Source: Paenibacillus macerans (GTDB lineage: Bacteria; Bacillota; Bacilli; Paenibacillales; Paenibacillaceae). From it: a DNA stretch of 64,000 bases. The first letter of the stretch is position 1; each line of letters opens with the position of its first letter. A program made the translations under genes and the position numbers. This document shows, piece by piece, positions 1 to 9,129 of the stretch. Below the pieces are notes generated by a model. It saw only the letters and a list, made by a program, of their open reading frames with translations, was not told where the DNA came from and searched no databases. The stretch lies in contig NZ_UGSI01000002.1 of NCBI RefSeq assembly GCF_900454495.1, forward strand, positions 186,001 to 250,000, in the 5' to 3' direction.

Positions 1-84
1 AAAATGGGTGATTTATGACTAGCCAATGCTTCCGAAGCAAGTTTTGTACATGTCATACCAAGGAAACCTTGCTCACAAAACTTT

Positions 85-935
85 AAGGAGGTGCAAAAAT
101 GAGTAGAGATGTCTCTGCCAAGCGTAGAAGCAACCTTGTCATTCATCTGATTCTAATCGCGGGGTCCGTCGTCATGGTGCTCCCGTTCCTGTGGATGATC
201 CTTACGTCGCTTAAAACGACGACGGAAGCAACTCAGATTCCGATCACCCTATTCCCTGCCGAACCGAGCCCGCGAGGCTATACGGACGCGCTTAGACAGT
301 CGCCTTTCATGCATTACTATGCGAACACGCTGATCTCGGCGTTTATGAAGACGGTGTTCCCTGTCATCTTCAGCGCGATGGCGGCCTTCGCGTTTGCGCG
401 CATTCGCTTTCCGGGCAGTGGGCTGTGTTTTTTTCTGATTATCTCGGTCATGATGATTCCGAACCCAGTGTTCTATACGCCGCAATACTTGATGATGAGC
501 AAGCTCGGACTGGTGAATACGGTGACCGCGCTCTGGATCGCTTCACTCGTCAGCCCGTTCGCCACCTTTTTGCTGCGGCAATTTTTCCTGGGCATCCCCA
601 AGGAGTTGGAGGAAGCGGCGGTGTTGGACGGGTGCAATCCGTTCCAGATCTTCAGCCGTATCATGCTGCCGCTCGTCAAGTCGGCGCTTGTCGCGGTCGT
701 CATCATCCAACTGCTCTGGTCGTGGAATGAGTTGCAGTGGCCGCTCATCATCAACAGCTCGCCGGAGAAGCTGACGCTGTCGGCAGGCCTCGCCACGCTT
801 GTCTCCATGTTCGGCACAGATTATCCGGTATTGATGGCCGGCGCGTTCATGGCCGTGATTCCGATGCTCGTCCTGTTTTTCATGTTCCAGCGGCGGTTCA
901 TCGAGGGCGTCGCCTTCAGCGCTAGCAAGGGCTGA
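85..935 (+). CDS. carbohydrate ABC transporter permease (MalG type)
   Basis: Inner-membrane subunit of a sugar importer of the MalG/CUT1 family; the ATG is at 99, with an AAGGAGG ribosome site at 85-91. The 278-aa protein has a first membrane helix at about residues 14-35 and further hydrophobic segments to the C-terminus. The EAA loop that contacts the ATPase is visible at about residues 170-195 (ELEEAAVLDGCNPFQ followed by a proline after IML). Length and order fit the family. The partner permease and binding protein would lie upstream of the window; no ATPase is present nearby, as is common when one shared MsmK-type ATPase serves several importers. The next gene encodes a secreted carbohydrate-related protein, so a glycan-use locus is likely. 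Substrate cannot be told from sequence. Confidence 0.92.
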
Positions 936-1033
936 CCGAGACGCGCCGGAGAGGAGGTGAGGAGCAAGGGCGGCGAGCGGTCTCGCCGCTAGCTTCAACA
1001 GTCAATCCCATGTGGACAGGAGTGAACGATGTA

Positions 1034-2944
1034 ATGTTGAATGCAAGACTCGCAAGGCTAGGAGTAATGATGCTCGTCTTTGTTCTGCTCGGCTCGATGC
1101 TGTTCATGAACTTCAAGCTCCCGCATGCCGCCGCCTCCGGCGAGTGGCAGGCCCAGACGTACGACCCGAACAAGCCGGGGCTGGAGCTGAACCCGCTGAA
1201 GGGCTTTTTGCCTTTCGCCAAGCAGCCCACGGACAGCACCGATCCGAACAACAGCTTTCCGCACAGCATGGAATGGTTCTACGTCTCGCTGCGCGACGTG
1301 ATGACCGACTGGAATACGTACAACTGGGCGCCGCTGGACGCCTATCTGAACGATATCGCGAGCCGGGGCAACCAGGCAGCCTTCCGCGTCTATGTCGACT
1401 ATCCGGGACGTACGACCGGCATACCGCAGTTTCTGCTCGACGGCGGGCTGCAGACCCGCGATTACGATCAGAACGGCAACCACGACACGGCGACGCACAG
1501 CCTGGCCCCCGACTGGAACGACGCAAATCTTAATCTGGCGTTACGCCAATTCGTTGCCGCGCTCGGAGCCCGTTACGACGGCGATCCTCGGATAGGCTTC
1601 GTAACGGCGGGACTGTACGGCTTTTGGGGAGAGTGGCATACATGGCCCTACAATACCGACCCGACGAACTGGGAAATGAACCAGAGCAACCGGGACGCGT
1701 TGCTGTCCGCGTTCAAGAACGCGTTCCACACGACCCATGTGCTGGCACGGTATCCTTATTCCGCGAGTACGGCTGAGTTAAAAAGCGCTTTCGGCTATCA
1801 TGACGATTCCTTCTCGTACGAGACGCTGTTCCAGCATGACTGGGACTTCTGGAATCTCATCACCCAGAACGGCCTGCAGGACATTTGGCGGACGCATCCG
1901 ATCGGGGGCGAGTTCTATCCGCCGCTCCAGCAGGATACGAGCTTCTGGCAATACTGGCCGAACCGGAATGGCCAAGACTTTCAGACCTCCGTCGAGACGA
2001 CGCACGCCTCCTGGCTCATGTACGACCGGCTGTACAAATCTTCTCTCCCGGGCGAGACCGCCTCGGCTAACGCGCTGCGGGCGCACAAGATGTTGGGCTA
2101 CACCTTATACAACTCCGCCGTGCAATTGGTTGATTCGCCGGCATCCTCGCTACAGGTGGGCGTCAAGCTGCAGAACAAGGGCGTGGCCCCGTTTTACTAC
2201 AATTGGCCAGTCGAATTCGGCGTGCTTGACGCCGCCGGCGCCTGGATCAAGTCGCTCGGTACAGCCGACTGGAATCTGAGAAGCGTGCTGCCTGACGGCA
2301 CGGACTACACCTTCTCGTTCAGCGCGAATCACAACCTGGACCCGGGCCAATACAAGCTGGTCATGCGGGTGGTCAATCCGCTAGCCGGCGGCAAGACGCT
2401 TCGCTTCGCGAACACGCGGCAGGATGCGGATCAGAGCGGCTGGCTGACGCTGTCGGGCTTCCGCGTGTCCGCGAGCGCCACCACTTCTACGGTACTGTCA
2501 GACCCGCCCGTGACGCCGGGCACGCCGCCGCAGTCCGGCTCCGGCGCAACTGCCTATGAGGCGGAGGCAACAGGCAACACGCTTGGGGGCTCCGCGGTCA
2601 TTGCGAGCTGCGATGCCTGCTCCGGCGGGAGCAAGGTCGGCTACCTGGGCAACGGCAGCGGCACGCTGCAGTTCAACGGAATTACGGTCTCGTCCGCCGG
2701 TGACTATACGTTGACGATCCACTATTTGAACGGCGAGGCGAGCCGCCCGGCTGTGTTAAGCGTGAACGGCGGTACGGGCATGCCGCTCAGCTTCCCGAGC
2801 TCCGGCGGCTGGGACACGGTCTCCTTGCTGGAAACGACCGTGCATCTGCAGGCTGGTTCCAATACGCTGCTGCTTTCCCAGCCGACAGGCTACGCGCCGG
2901 ATATCGACCGTATCCTCGTGAGCGCAAGTCCATTGCCCCGGTGA
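1034..2944 (+). CDS. secreted DUF4832-type protein with C-terminal carbohydrate-binding module
   Basis: I place the start at ATG 1034 (636 aa) because AGGAG at 1018-1022 precedes it and the earlier ATG at 1010 has no ribosome site. A signal peptide runs from the start through a hydrophobic stretch to the HAAAS site. The NPLKGFLPF segment after it and the aromatic, Trp-rich middle are typical of the DUF4832/DUF4874 family of putative glycan-active proteins. After a Pro/Gly linker (about residues 490-505) a beta-rich domain beginning YEAEATGN matches CBM6/CBM35-like modules. The gene follows a sugar ABC permease by 98 nt, supporting a role in extracellular polysaccharide breakdown or binding. 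The family has no firmly established reaction, so I name no activity. Confidence 0.85.
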   Translation: MLNARLARLGVMMLVFVLLGSMLFMNFKLPHAAASGEWQAQTYDPNKPGLELNPLKGFLPFAKQPTDSTDPNNSFPHSMEWFYVSLRDVMTDWNTYNWAPLDAYLNDIASRGNQAAFRVYVDYPGRTTGIPQFLLDGGLQTRDYDQNGNHDTATHSLAPDWNDANLNLALRQFVAALGARYDGDPRIGFVTAGLYGFWGEWHTWPYNTDPTNWEMNQSNRDALLSAFKNAFHTTHVLARYPYSASTAELKSAFGYHDDSFSYETLFQHDWDFWNLITQNGLQDIWRTHPIGGEFYPPLQQDTSFWQYWPNRNGQDFQTSVETTHASWLMYDRLYKSSLPGETASANALRAHKMLGYTLYNSAVQLVDSPASSLQVGVKLQNKGVAPFYYNWPVEFGVLDAAGAWIKSLGTADWNLRSVLPDGTDYTFSFSANHNLDPGQYKLVMRVVNPLAGGKTLRFANTRQDADQSGWLTLSGFRVSASATTSTVLSDPPVTPGTPPQSGSGATAYEAEATGNTLGGSAVIASCDACSGGSKVGYLGNGSGTLQFNGITVSSAGDYTLTIHYLNGEASRPAVLSVNGGTGMPLSFPSSGGWDTVSLLETTVHLQAGSNTLLLSQPTGYAPDIDRILVSASPLPR

Positions 2945-3032
2945 TACATGGTTGACCACATGCCGCAGGATGTCGTAGAAATCTAGAATACGCCGTAAAA
3001 TAAGATGCCGACTATCGCGTGCCGGCCCTTAA

Positions 3033-3069
3033 GGGAGGGCTTCTGCTTGCGGAAAGCAAAAGCCCTCCG
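3033..3069. terminator. bidirectional hairpin between convergent genes
   Basis: An inverted repeat pairs GGAGGGC at 3034-3040 with GCCCTCC at 3062-3068, with most of the interior also pairing. It lies between the DUF4832 gene and the convergent TetR gene, so it probably stops transcription from both sides. The T-rich tail is weak. Confidence 0.7.
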
Positions 3070-3075
3070 CTCATT

Positions 3076-3681
3076 TTATTCCTCGACGGCGATGCCGGCC
3101 GCTTTCCAATGCCCGTAGGCGACGATTCTGCTAAACTGGGATGAAACTTCACCCGCAGGAAGAGGCTGCTCGTTTTTAAGCCACCAAATGACAATCCCCA
3201 TGAAAGACGATACGAGGAATTCGAGCAGCAATTCCTTGGATATCGCTAAAGGCGAATTTCCCTGAGCGGGATTCCACCCCTCATTCAGTTTATCTTTAAT
3301 AATTTTTTCCATTTTATCTCGAAACTGATAAATTCTATTTTCATCAACCAACATGGCATAGTAAAAAGAAGTGTTGCGCGAAATATGTTCCAATACGGCT
3401 TGCATGACTGTCTCGAGTTTGGAGGTGCTGAAAGGACTCGCGCTGATTGGACATTGAACGGCTACATCTTTTAATTCGCTCAGCAGTTCATTCATACATA
3501 TATCCAATAAATCAGGTTTATTTTGATAGTGGAGATAAAAAGTGTTTCGATTGATCATAGCCCGATCGGCAATATCCTGGATCGTTATCGCTTCATACCC
3601 TTTTTCCTGAATAAGCTCATAAAACGCCTTTCGAATCGATTTGTTCGTACGCAGTATTCTTAGATCGGTTTTTTTGTTCAC
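3076..3681 (-). CDS. TetR/AcrR family transcriptional regulator
   Basis: A 201-aa DNA-binding repressor candidate that starts at GTG 3681, with a GGGGGAA site upstream. The TetR helix-turn-helix is at about residues 10-55 (AITIQDIADRAMINRNTFYLHYQNK), followed by the all-helical ligand/dimer domain. It is transcribed away from a SnoaL-like gene and a YhgE-like membrane protein gene. A TetR gene (YhgD type) next to a YhgE-like gene is a familiar pairing, so it probably represses those two. The 145-bp gap between them holds a good promoter at 3773-3801 and an imperfect dyad at about 3812-3840 where it could bind. Confidence 0.9.
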   Translation of the reverse strand: MNKKTDLRILRTNKSIRKAFYELIQEKGYEAITIQDIADRAMINRNTFYLHYQNKPDLLDICMNELLSELKDVAVQCPISASPFSTSKLETVMQAVLEHISRNTSFYYAMLVDENRIYQFRDKMEKIIKDKLNEGWNPAQGNSPLAISKELLLEFLVSSFMGIVIWWLKNEQPLPAGEVSSQFSRIVAYGHWKAAGIAVEE

Positions 3682-3772
3682 TTTTTCGTTCCCCCAGCAT
3701 TAAATTTTAACCGTTAAGCGACAAAGGTCTTATGAATTGTCTGTTATCCTTCAAAATTAAAAATATTAAATA

Positions 3773-3801
3773 TTGAGCGCTGTATTAACCTTCATTATAA
3801 T
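3773..3801 (+). promoter_or_regulatory. sigma-A promoter for the SnoaL/YhgE-like operon
   Basis: TTGAGC at 3773-3778 and a perfect TATAAT at 3796-3801 are separated by 17 nt. Transcription would start around 3808, ahead of the gene at 3875. An AT-rich imperfect dyad just downstream could be the TetR operator. Confidence 0.7.
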
Positions 3802-3874
3802 GAGCAGCAGGTAAATAAACAACGTAGTGTTCATTATTTATCTAAATGACTATAGACTCAAGGAGGATATTCTA

Positions 3875-4654
3875 ATGACATTCAACCATCAAAATGAGCT
3901 TGTCCGTAAGGCCATCGCTGTGCTGGAAAGTTTTGAGAGCGGCAATCCCGAGGCGATTACGGCTTACGTAAATCCCGATAAATATATTCAGCACAACCAG
4001 GCCTTGCCCGATGGCCGCGGGGCCATGCTTGGCGCGCTTGATCATTTGAAGGAAATAGGTACAAAGGTAAGCGTTAAACGCGCTTTAGTCGACGGAGATT
4101 ATGTGGCTCTTCATTCTGTATATGATTTTCATGGCCCTAAAATCGCCTTTGATATTTTCCGTTTTGAGAATGGACTAATCGTTGAGCATTGGGACAACTT
4201 GCAAGAGATGGAGGACAAGACGCCAAGCCATCATACGATGATTGACGGGCCGGTTGAGATTAAGGATATCGACAAGACGGATGTCAACAAAGCATTTGTC
4301 AAAAGCTATGTTGAAAACATTTTGCTTGGGAAGAATCCCGGCCTGCTCGCCTCTTATTTTGATGGGGATAACTACATTCAGCATAGTCCGCATATTGCGG
4401 ACGGCCTTTCCGGTCTTCATGCCGCTTTGCAGGCGCTGGAGGAGAAAAACATTGAATTTCAATATACTCATGTCCATCAAGTCATCGGACAAGGCGATTT
4501 TGTGCTCGCGGTGAGTGAAGGGCTCTTCAATGGTCAGCCTACCGCTTTCTACGATTTGTTCCGCGTGGAGGATGGGAAGATCGCCGAACATTGGGACGTT
4601 ATCGAGTCCATATTGCCGGCGGAAAAACGAAAAAATTCGAACAGCAGATTTTAA
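3875..4654 (+). CDS. tandem SnoaL-like (NTF2-fold) protein
   Basis: A 259-aa protein with two similar halves, each a SnoaL-like NTF2-fold domain (about residues 5-120 and 135-250). Parallel motifs are seen twice: Y(I)QHN or YIQHSP, then DG, then DIFRFE or DLFRVE, then (I)EHWD. Such domains act as small hydrolases, isomerases or ligand binders; no specific reaction can be assigned. The start is ATG 3875, since AAGGAGG at 3860-3866 sits just upstream. It is probably cotranscribed with the membrane protein 42 nt downstream and controlled by the divergent TetR gene. The duplicated domain suggests internal gene duplication. Confidence 0.85.
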   Translation: MTFNHQNELVRKAIAVLESFESGNPEAITAYVNPDKYIQHNQALPDGRGAMLGALDHLKEIGTKVSVKRALVDGDYVALHSVYDFHGPKIAFDIFRFENGLIVEHWDNLQEMEDKTPSHHTMIDGPVEIKDIDKTDVNKAFVKSYVENILLGKNPGLLASYFDGDNYIQHSPHIADGLSGLHAALQALEEKNIEFQYTHVHQVIGQGDFVLAVSEGLFNGQPTAFYDLFRVEDGKIAEHWDVIESILPAEKRKNSNSRF

Positions 4655-4696
4655 GGCTGGTGCAGCTTAATCGCAAGGAAAGACAGAGGAAAACGT

Positions 4697-5890
4697 ATGG
4701 GCTTATTTAAAAATAGATTAATTGCGGCCTTACCCCTTATCGTCATTGCTGTCATCTTCATCTTTAGCCTTGCCATGATTCCCAGCATTAATCCTGCTCC
4801 TCATAACCTGCCCATTGCCATTGTGAATAAGGATCAAGGCTTGACGGCCTCAAACGCCAATATGGGTGAGACGGTTGTGTCTGAGATTCAGTCGGCAACC
4901 TTCGCGAATTCGGATGGAGAGCCGGCGATGAAATGGAGCGAAGTTGATAGTGAACAGGAAGTAAAAGCAGGACTTGATAACCAAGAATACTATGCCGCAT
5001 TGGTGATTCCCCGGGATTTTAGCGAGAAGCAGGCATCGCTGATGACGCCGGATCCGTCTGCACCCCGGGTGCGGATTTATGTCAACCAAGGCATGAATGC
5101 ATCGGCATCGAGTATGGCTGGGGAAATGCTAAGTCAAGCGATTAGTGGGATAAATGAGGAAATGCGTACTGAGCTATTAACGGCTTTCGAACGGCAAGGC
5201 GCTGCGATTTCAACGAAACAAGCCGCCGCATTAGCTTCGCCAATCGTTAGCGAAGTCACCCGTGTGAATGCAGTCGGTACGCATAGTGCGAACGGGAATT
5301 CACCGGTTTTGATGTTCCAACCTTTGTGGATGGCCAGTCTGATCGGAAACGTGATTTTCTTGCTTGTAAGAAACAAAACAAATTACGCGAATCGCAATGA
5401 ACGGTTTCGGGCGAATATAGTCCAAGTCTTATGGGGAGCGGTCATGGCTTTGGCGAGCGGATTTAGCCTCGCCTGGTTCGCCGAGCGTTGGGGGTTGCAC
5501 ATTCCTCATTTCACGGATACGGCTTTATTCTTGGCCATTGCTTATTTAGTATTTTTTCTCATGATAGCTGCTGTTTTCTCTTGGGTTGGATTTAAAGGCA
5601 TGATTATTTTTGTATTGTTCTTATTTATCGGTGCGCCGCTCCTTAGTTTCGCTCCCGAGTTGTTATCTTCGTTTTACCGGGATTGGATATTATCATGGCT
5701 GCCGATGCGTTTCATGATTGATGGGCTGCGTGAGCTGTTCTTCTTTGGGCAAGGCCTGCGCATGAATCATTCCACATTCGCTTTAATTTGGATCGGCGCC
5801 TGTGGCCTTTTGGTCTTGCTTGCATCGGCCTTTAAACGTTCCCGTAAGCCAGAACAGAAAAAAGAGGTTGAAATTGCGCATAACCCCTAA
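4697..5890 (+). CDS. YhgE/Pip-like ABC-2 type membrane protein (DUF3533 like)
   Basis: A 397-aa membrane protein. One helix is near the N-terminus (about residues 9-30), followed by an extracytoplasmic domain opening with LPIAIVNKDQG, the hallmark of YhgE/Pip and ABC-2 relatives. Four or five helices follow in the C-terminal half (from about residue 240). At about half the length of full YhgE, it fits the shorter DUF3533-like class. The family is linked to export or membrane-stress functions, and in phage-receptor Pip to the surface. It sits in an operon with the SnoaL-like gene and opposite a TetR regulator, as YhgE-like genes often do. Function is inferred only. Confidence 0.82.
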   Translation: MGLFKNRLIAALPLIVIAVIFIFSLAMIPSINPAPHNLPIAIVNKDQGLTASNANMGETVVSEIQSATFANSDGEPAMKWSEVDSEQEVKAGLDNQEYYAALVIPRDFSEKQASLMTPDPSAPRVRIYVNQGMNASASSMAGEMLSQAISGINEEMRTELLTAFERQGAAISTKQAAALASPIVSEVTRVNAVGTHSANGNSPVLMFQPLWMASLIGNVIFLLVRNKTNYANRNERFRANIVQVLWGAVMALASGFSLAWFAERWGLHIPHFTDTALFLAIAYLVFFLMIAAVFSWVGFKGMIIFVLFLFIGAPLLSFAPELLSSFYRDWILSWLPMRFMIDGLRELFFFGQGLRMNHSTFALIWIGACGLLVLLASAFKRSRKPEQKKEVEIAHNP

Positions 5891-5905
5891 TAGAATCATC
5901 TCATT

Positions 5906-5925
5906 AGGCACCCTAACGGGTGCCT
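5906..5925 (+). terminator. hairpin after the YhgE-like gene
   Basis: A perfect 8-bp stem (AGGCACCC with GGGTGCCT) and a TAAC loop directly follow the stop codon. The tail is only mildly T-rich, so efficiency is uncertain. Confidence 0.6.
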
Positions 5926-6017
5926 CTGCGTATCTGGCTAAAAGTGCTTTTCTGAAATGTGAATTTGTGCAGTACTCTGATCAGTTTCATTTTCACGGGG
6001 AAAAGAGGAGGGCTAGG

Positions 6018-6989
6018 GTGGCGAAATGGGATAACATGCTGTCCATGCTGTGGATGCTGCGCTCCGGAAGGAAGCTCACCGCCGCGCAGATCGCGGACAG
6101 TTTGGAGATCAGCGTCCGCACCGTGTACCGGTATATCGACGCATTATGCGCCAGCGGCGTGCCGGTCGTCGCGGAATCGGGCCATGACGGCGGCATTCGC
6201 ATACTGGAAAGCTTCAAGGAGACGCCGTTGTTCTTCAACTCCATAGAGCTGAAGGCGCTTGTGGACGCGTATAAATTTGCGCAAGGCGCCGGCTATCCGT
6301 ACACGGAGGAGCTGGAAAGCGCGCTTGCGAAGGTGGAGAACGGGTTGCACGAAGAGCAGCGCGACGATCTGTCCCGTCAGACGAGCGGCTTGGATGTGAT
6401 CTCTCCGGCGCGCCCGCCTTCCGTCGTTGCGTTGCTCAGGGACCTGGAGCAGGCGGTGATGGACGGGCGAACGGTCCGCATCGCCTATCGCAAAGCGCAA
6501 GCGGAGCGGGCTGATGAACGTGAAGTCGATCCGTACGGGCTCGCTTACGACCGCAACGAATGGTACGCTGTCGCGTTCTGCCATCGGTCGCGGGCGGTGC
6601 GGACGTTCCGCGTGGACCGCATCGCGCGGCTCGAGCCGACCGAAGCGCGGTTCGAAAAGCCGGAGCACTTTTCCGCGTCCGCCTATTTCCGCGACCAGTC
6701 CGAGCAGGAGCGGGAGGCGGACGGACCGCTGACGGTCATCCGCATTGAGGGAGAACCCGATACGCTGAACGCGGTTTGCGGCCACTGGCATATGCGCCAC
6801 TATTTGACGGAACGGACCGATCGGGAGGCGCGTTTTTTGCTCGATGTCCCGACGATGGACAAGTACCTTCCGAGGTATCTGATCACATTCGGCACGGCCA
6901 TTCGCATTCGGGAGCCGCTGGAACTTAAGCGCCGGATCCGGGAAATGGCCTGCGAAATCGCCAAACATTACGAAGATGATCCCGGTTGA
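6018..6989 (+). CDS. YafY-type regulator (HTH_11 plus WYL domain)
   Basis: A 323-aa transcription factor. The start is GTG 6018, preceded by GAGGAGG at 6005-6011. The N-terminal winged helix (about residues 1-60) carries the typical TAAQIADSLEISVRTVYRYIDAL pattern in two overlapping parts. The middle and C-terminal part is a WYL domain with the conserved DPYGLAYDRNEWY and FRVDRI segments, which bind nucleic acid or small ligands in this family. It lies 90 nt upstream of a DinB-family gene on the same strand, and a regulator-DinB pair is often seen in Paenibacillaceae. It may control its own operon; the ligand is unknown. Confidence 0.9.
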   Translation: MAKWDNMLSMLWMLRSGRKLTAAQIADSLEISVRTVYRYIDALCASGVPVVAESGHDGGIRILESFKETPLFFNSIELKALVDAYKFAQGAGYPYTEELESALAKVENGLHEEQRDDLSRQTSGLDVISPARPPSVVALLRDLEQAVMDGRTVRIAYRKAQAERADEREVDPYGLAYDRNEWYAVAFCHRSRAVRTFRVDRIARLEPTEARFEKPEHFSASAYFRDQSEQEREADGPLTVIRIEGEPDTLNAVCGHWHMRHYLTERTDREARFLLDVPTMDKYLPRYLITFGTAIRIREPLELKRRIREMACEIAKHYEDDPG

Positions 6990-7085
6990 ACTTCGCTGAC
7001 AGCAGTTGTCAGCGAACCCGGTATACGATAGAGACAAGGCTGCGGCGGCCAAACGACGACGAATAAAGGAAAGGTGAATCCATCC

Positions 7086-7607
7086 ATGTCCATGCGAGAG
7101 CACTCACATCAATTGTACGAATATCATGTTTGGGCGAACGAGCGGCTGTTCGCCCACCTGGAGCAGCTTCCGAAGGAAGTGTTCGATGCGGAAGTGACAA
7201 GCGTGTTCCCGTCCGTATCGCAAACGCTCGGACACATGTACTTGTTTGAACAGCTTTATATGTCCGTACTCGCGGAAGTTCCAAACGAGGAGATTTTTCC
7301 GAAGATCCCGGACTGGACGAAGGAAGCGCAGGGCAAAACCGTGGAAGAGATGCGGCGGCTGTTCGCCGAAGTCGCCGAACAGTTCCGCGATTTGCTGCGG
7401 CGTACGCCCGACCCGGACAAGGCGATGACGATCGAGCATCCAAAGTACGGCCGTCTTGATACGCATTTCTCCGACATCCTGCGGCATGTGGTCAACCACG
7501 GGACGTATCACCGGGGCAATGTGACCGCGATGCTGAGACAGCAAGGGTATGCCGGCGTCCCGACCGACTACATGTTTTATTTGCTGGAACGGCAGGCGGA
7601 AGAATAG
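7086..7607 (+). CDS. DinB family protein (putative metal-dependent hydrolase)
   Basis: A four-helix-bundle DinB/YfiT-like protein of about 173 aa. Candidate metal ligands are the His in TLGHMYLFEQ, about residue 45, and the two in HVVNHGTYHRGN, about residues 137-145, matching the three-His site of the family. DinB proteins are often thiol transferases or are damage-inducible, but no substrate can be named. The reading frame is also open from GTG 7074. I prefer ATG 7086 because GAAAGG at 7069-7074 is better spaced for it. It follows the YafY-type regulator and ends before a strong hairpin. Confidence 0.88.
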   Translation: MSMREHSHQLYEYHVWANERLFAHLEQLPKEVFDAEVTSVFPSVSQTLGHMYLFEQLYMSVLAEVPNEEIFPKIPDWTKEAQGKTVEEMRRLFAEVAEQFRDLLRRTPDPDKAMTIEHPKYGRLDTHFSDILRHVVNHGTYHRGNVTAMLRQQGYAGVPTDYMFYLLERQAEE

Positions 7608-7654
7608 AAGCCGCTCGCAGAGAAAGGGATTTTTAAACTTCTAACCGCTGCTAA

Positions 7655-7681
7655 AAATGGCACCCCAAATGGGTGCCATTT
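7655..7681. terminator. bidirectional hairpin, DinB/SDR genes
   Basis: AAATGGCACCC (7655-7665) pairs with GGGTGCCATTT (7671-7681) in a perfect stem between two convergent genes. It likely ends both transcripts. Confidence 0.8.
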
Positions 7682-7736
7682 GATTTAGCTTCATGCTCAT
7701 ACGGTGAACCGTGTTGCAAGTAGCGGAATGGTGTAG

Positions 7737-8498
7737 TTATTCAATAAACTTTTTCGTAGCTTGATACAGTTTTTCTGTGTATACGTCTATTTCGTCTCGG
7801 GACATGCGCAAGCGGGCCACAGAAGAACCATACCCGATCTCCGTTTTACCCTCCGCCAAATCGTTGAAAATTCCATCCGCAAAGGCATCTAACGGTTCCC
7901 CTTGCGTATGCAGTCCTGCTCCTCCCAAATCCGTATTCACCGCTGGCGGGGCAATCTCAATAACTTCCACAGACGTATCGGAGAGCTGGTGTCTTAAGCT
8001 TATGGAGAAGGAATGAAGCGCCGCTTTGCTTGCTGAATAAATGGGGGCAATCGCGAACGGTGTAAAAGCCAGCCCGGATGTGACGTTAATGATCGCCGCC
8101 GTTTCTTTTGCCGCAAAAAAAGACGCGAACAGCATGGACAGATGGAAAGGAGCCTCGATATTCGTTGTGATTTCCTTCCTGAAATCATTCCAATGGTCTC
8201 TCGCATCCGCCTTTAGCACATTATAGCGCAACTGAATGCCGGCATTATTCACCAATACGTTCACTTCCGGATAGTTTGCGGTTACCCAATCAAACAACGC
8301 TAAACGTTCCGATTCCATATCCAAATCACATACACGGGTGATCAGACCGGGAACTTTTTCTTCCGCGTCTTGAAGTGCACTTTCACGCCGGCCGCAAACA
8401 ATGACTGTATTCCCGGCTTTCATAAATCGCTCAGCAAATGCCAACCCTATTCCGGTGCTTCCGCCTGTAATCAGTATTGTATTTCCTGAAAGCTTCAT
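7737..8498 (-). CDS. SDR family oxidoreductase (DltE-like)
   Basis: A 253-aa short-chain dehydrogenase. The Rossmann glycine motif TGGSTGIG is at about residues 11-18, NNAG at about 86-89, and the catalytic Ser and YxxxK (YSASKAALHS) at about 143-160, so it should be an active NAD(P)-dependent enzyme. It is close to the DltE/YdfG-like group in length and C-terminal pattern. The ATG overlaps the stop of the upstream MerR gene by 4 nt (ATGA), so the two are translationally coupled. Regulation by that MerR protein through the promoter at 8912-8942 is very likely. The physiological substrate is unknown, but reactive carbonyl compounds are plausible. Confidence 0.9.
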   Translation of the reverse strand: MKLSGNTILITGGSTGIGLAFAERFMKAGNTVIVCGRRESALQDAEEKVPGLITRVCDLDMESERLALFDWVTANYPEVNVLVNNAGIQLRYNVLKADARDHWNDFRKEITTNIEAPFHLSMLFASFFAAKETAAIINVTSGLAFTPFAIAPIYSASKAALHSFSISLRHQLSDTSVEVIEIAPPAVNTDLGGAGLHTQGEPLDAFADGIFNDLAEGKTEIGYGSSVARLRMSRDEIDVYTEKLYQATKKFIE

Positions 8499-8869
8499 GA
8501 ACGTTCCTCCTCGATCTTTTTTATATAGCGTTCAATCTTTTCATCAATTCCCGGTAAGTACTGGGTCAGCAATGCAATCTCATCCAGCACTCTTTGCTTA
8601 TGCTTCTTCATCATGTCAAGCCGGCGTTCGAGGGTAGTGTCTCCTTCTACGATCCATGCCATATACTCTCTAATGCTGTTTATTGGCATATGCGTGTTTT
8701 TTAAGCAAATGACGGCTTCAAGGAGCGCCATTTGATGTTCTGAAAATAAGCGCCGGCCCGCTTCATCACGCTCGATTAGCGGCAGCAGTCCCCTTTTTTC
8801 ATAATACCGCAAGGTTGATTCCGGAATATTGAATTTGGTTGAAGCTTCGCCGATGGAATAATATTTCAT
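8495..8869 (-). CDS. MerR family regulator (autoregulated)
   Basis: A 124-aa regulator with a classic MerR N-terminus, KYYSIGEASTKFNIPESTL followed by RYYEKRGLLP. It has a coiled-coil dimer helix at about residues 80-115 and no C-terminal cysteines, so it is not a metal sensor of the CueR kind. The start is ATG 8869: a GGAGG lies seven nt upstream, whereas the longer frame from 8893 lacks a site. It is coupled to the SDR gene by an ATGA overlap. Its own promoter has a 19-nt spacer filled with a perfect dyad, the signature of MerR activation by DNA untwisting. Confidence 0.92.
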   Translation of the reverse strand: MKYYSIGEASTKFNIPESTLRYYEKRGLLPLIERDEAGRRLFSEHQMALLEAVICLKNTHMPINSIREYMAWIVEGDTTLERRLDMMKKHKQRVLDEIALLTQYLPGIDEKIERYIKKIEEERS

Positions 8870-8911
8870 TTGGAGGCCTCCGATTTCTTGCATTTCATTG
8901 TCGACATGAAA

Positions 8912-8942
8912 ATGATACGACTTAAACCATAGTTTAAGTCAA
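8912..8942 (-). promoter_or_regulatory. MerR-type promoter with dyad operator
   Basis: On the minus strand, TTGACT (8942-8937) and TATCAT (8917-8912) are 19 nt apart. A perfect 9-bp inverted repeat, GACTTAAAC/GTTTAAGTC with a 4-nt loop (8919-8940), occupies the spacer. A 19-nt spacer with a centred dyad is the standard architecture of MerR-activated promoters. The gene just downstream encodes a MerR protein. Confidence 0.9.
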
Positions 8943-8989
8943 TAGTGGGTTTAAAGAAATGTTGCTCTCCAAAATCGATAAAATGCAAG

Positions 8990-9016
8990 AACCCTCCGCG
9001 TCTGGAGGGTTCATTT
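8990..9016 (+). terminator. hairpin with T-run in intergenic region
   Basis: AACCCTCC (8990-8997) and GGAGGGTT (9004-9011) form an 8-bp stem followed by CATTTTT. No gene on the plus strand ends here, so it may be left over from a lost gene or guard the MerR promoter from read-through. Confidence 0.5.
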
Positions 9017-9129
9017 TTAAGATTATAGAATTTATAACTCAACTTTCGGTGCGACCAGGGCGAAAACCAACTTAAAAGCGGATAGAGTATGGCTTTGACA
9101 GGCTGGAATGCGGGGCTTGAAAAAAGGAA

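Noticed and set aside
6144..7103. A 319-codon antisense frame across the YafY-type regulator
   Set aside because: A GC-rich shadow frame; the plus-strand WYL protein is well supported.
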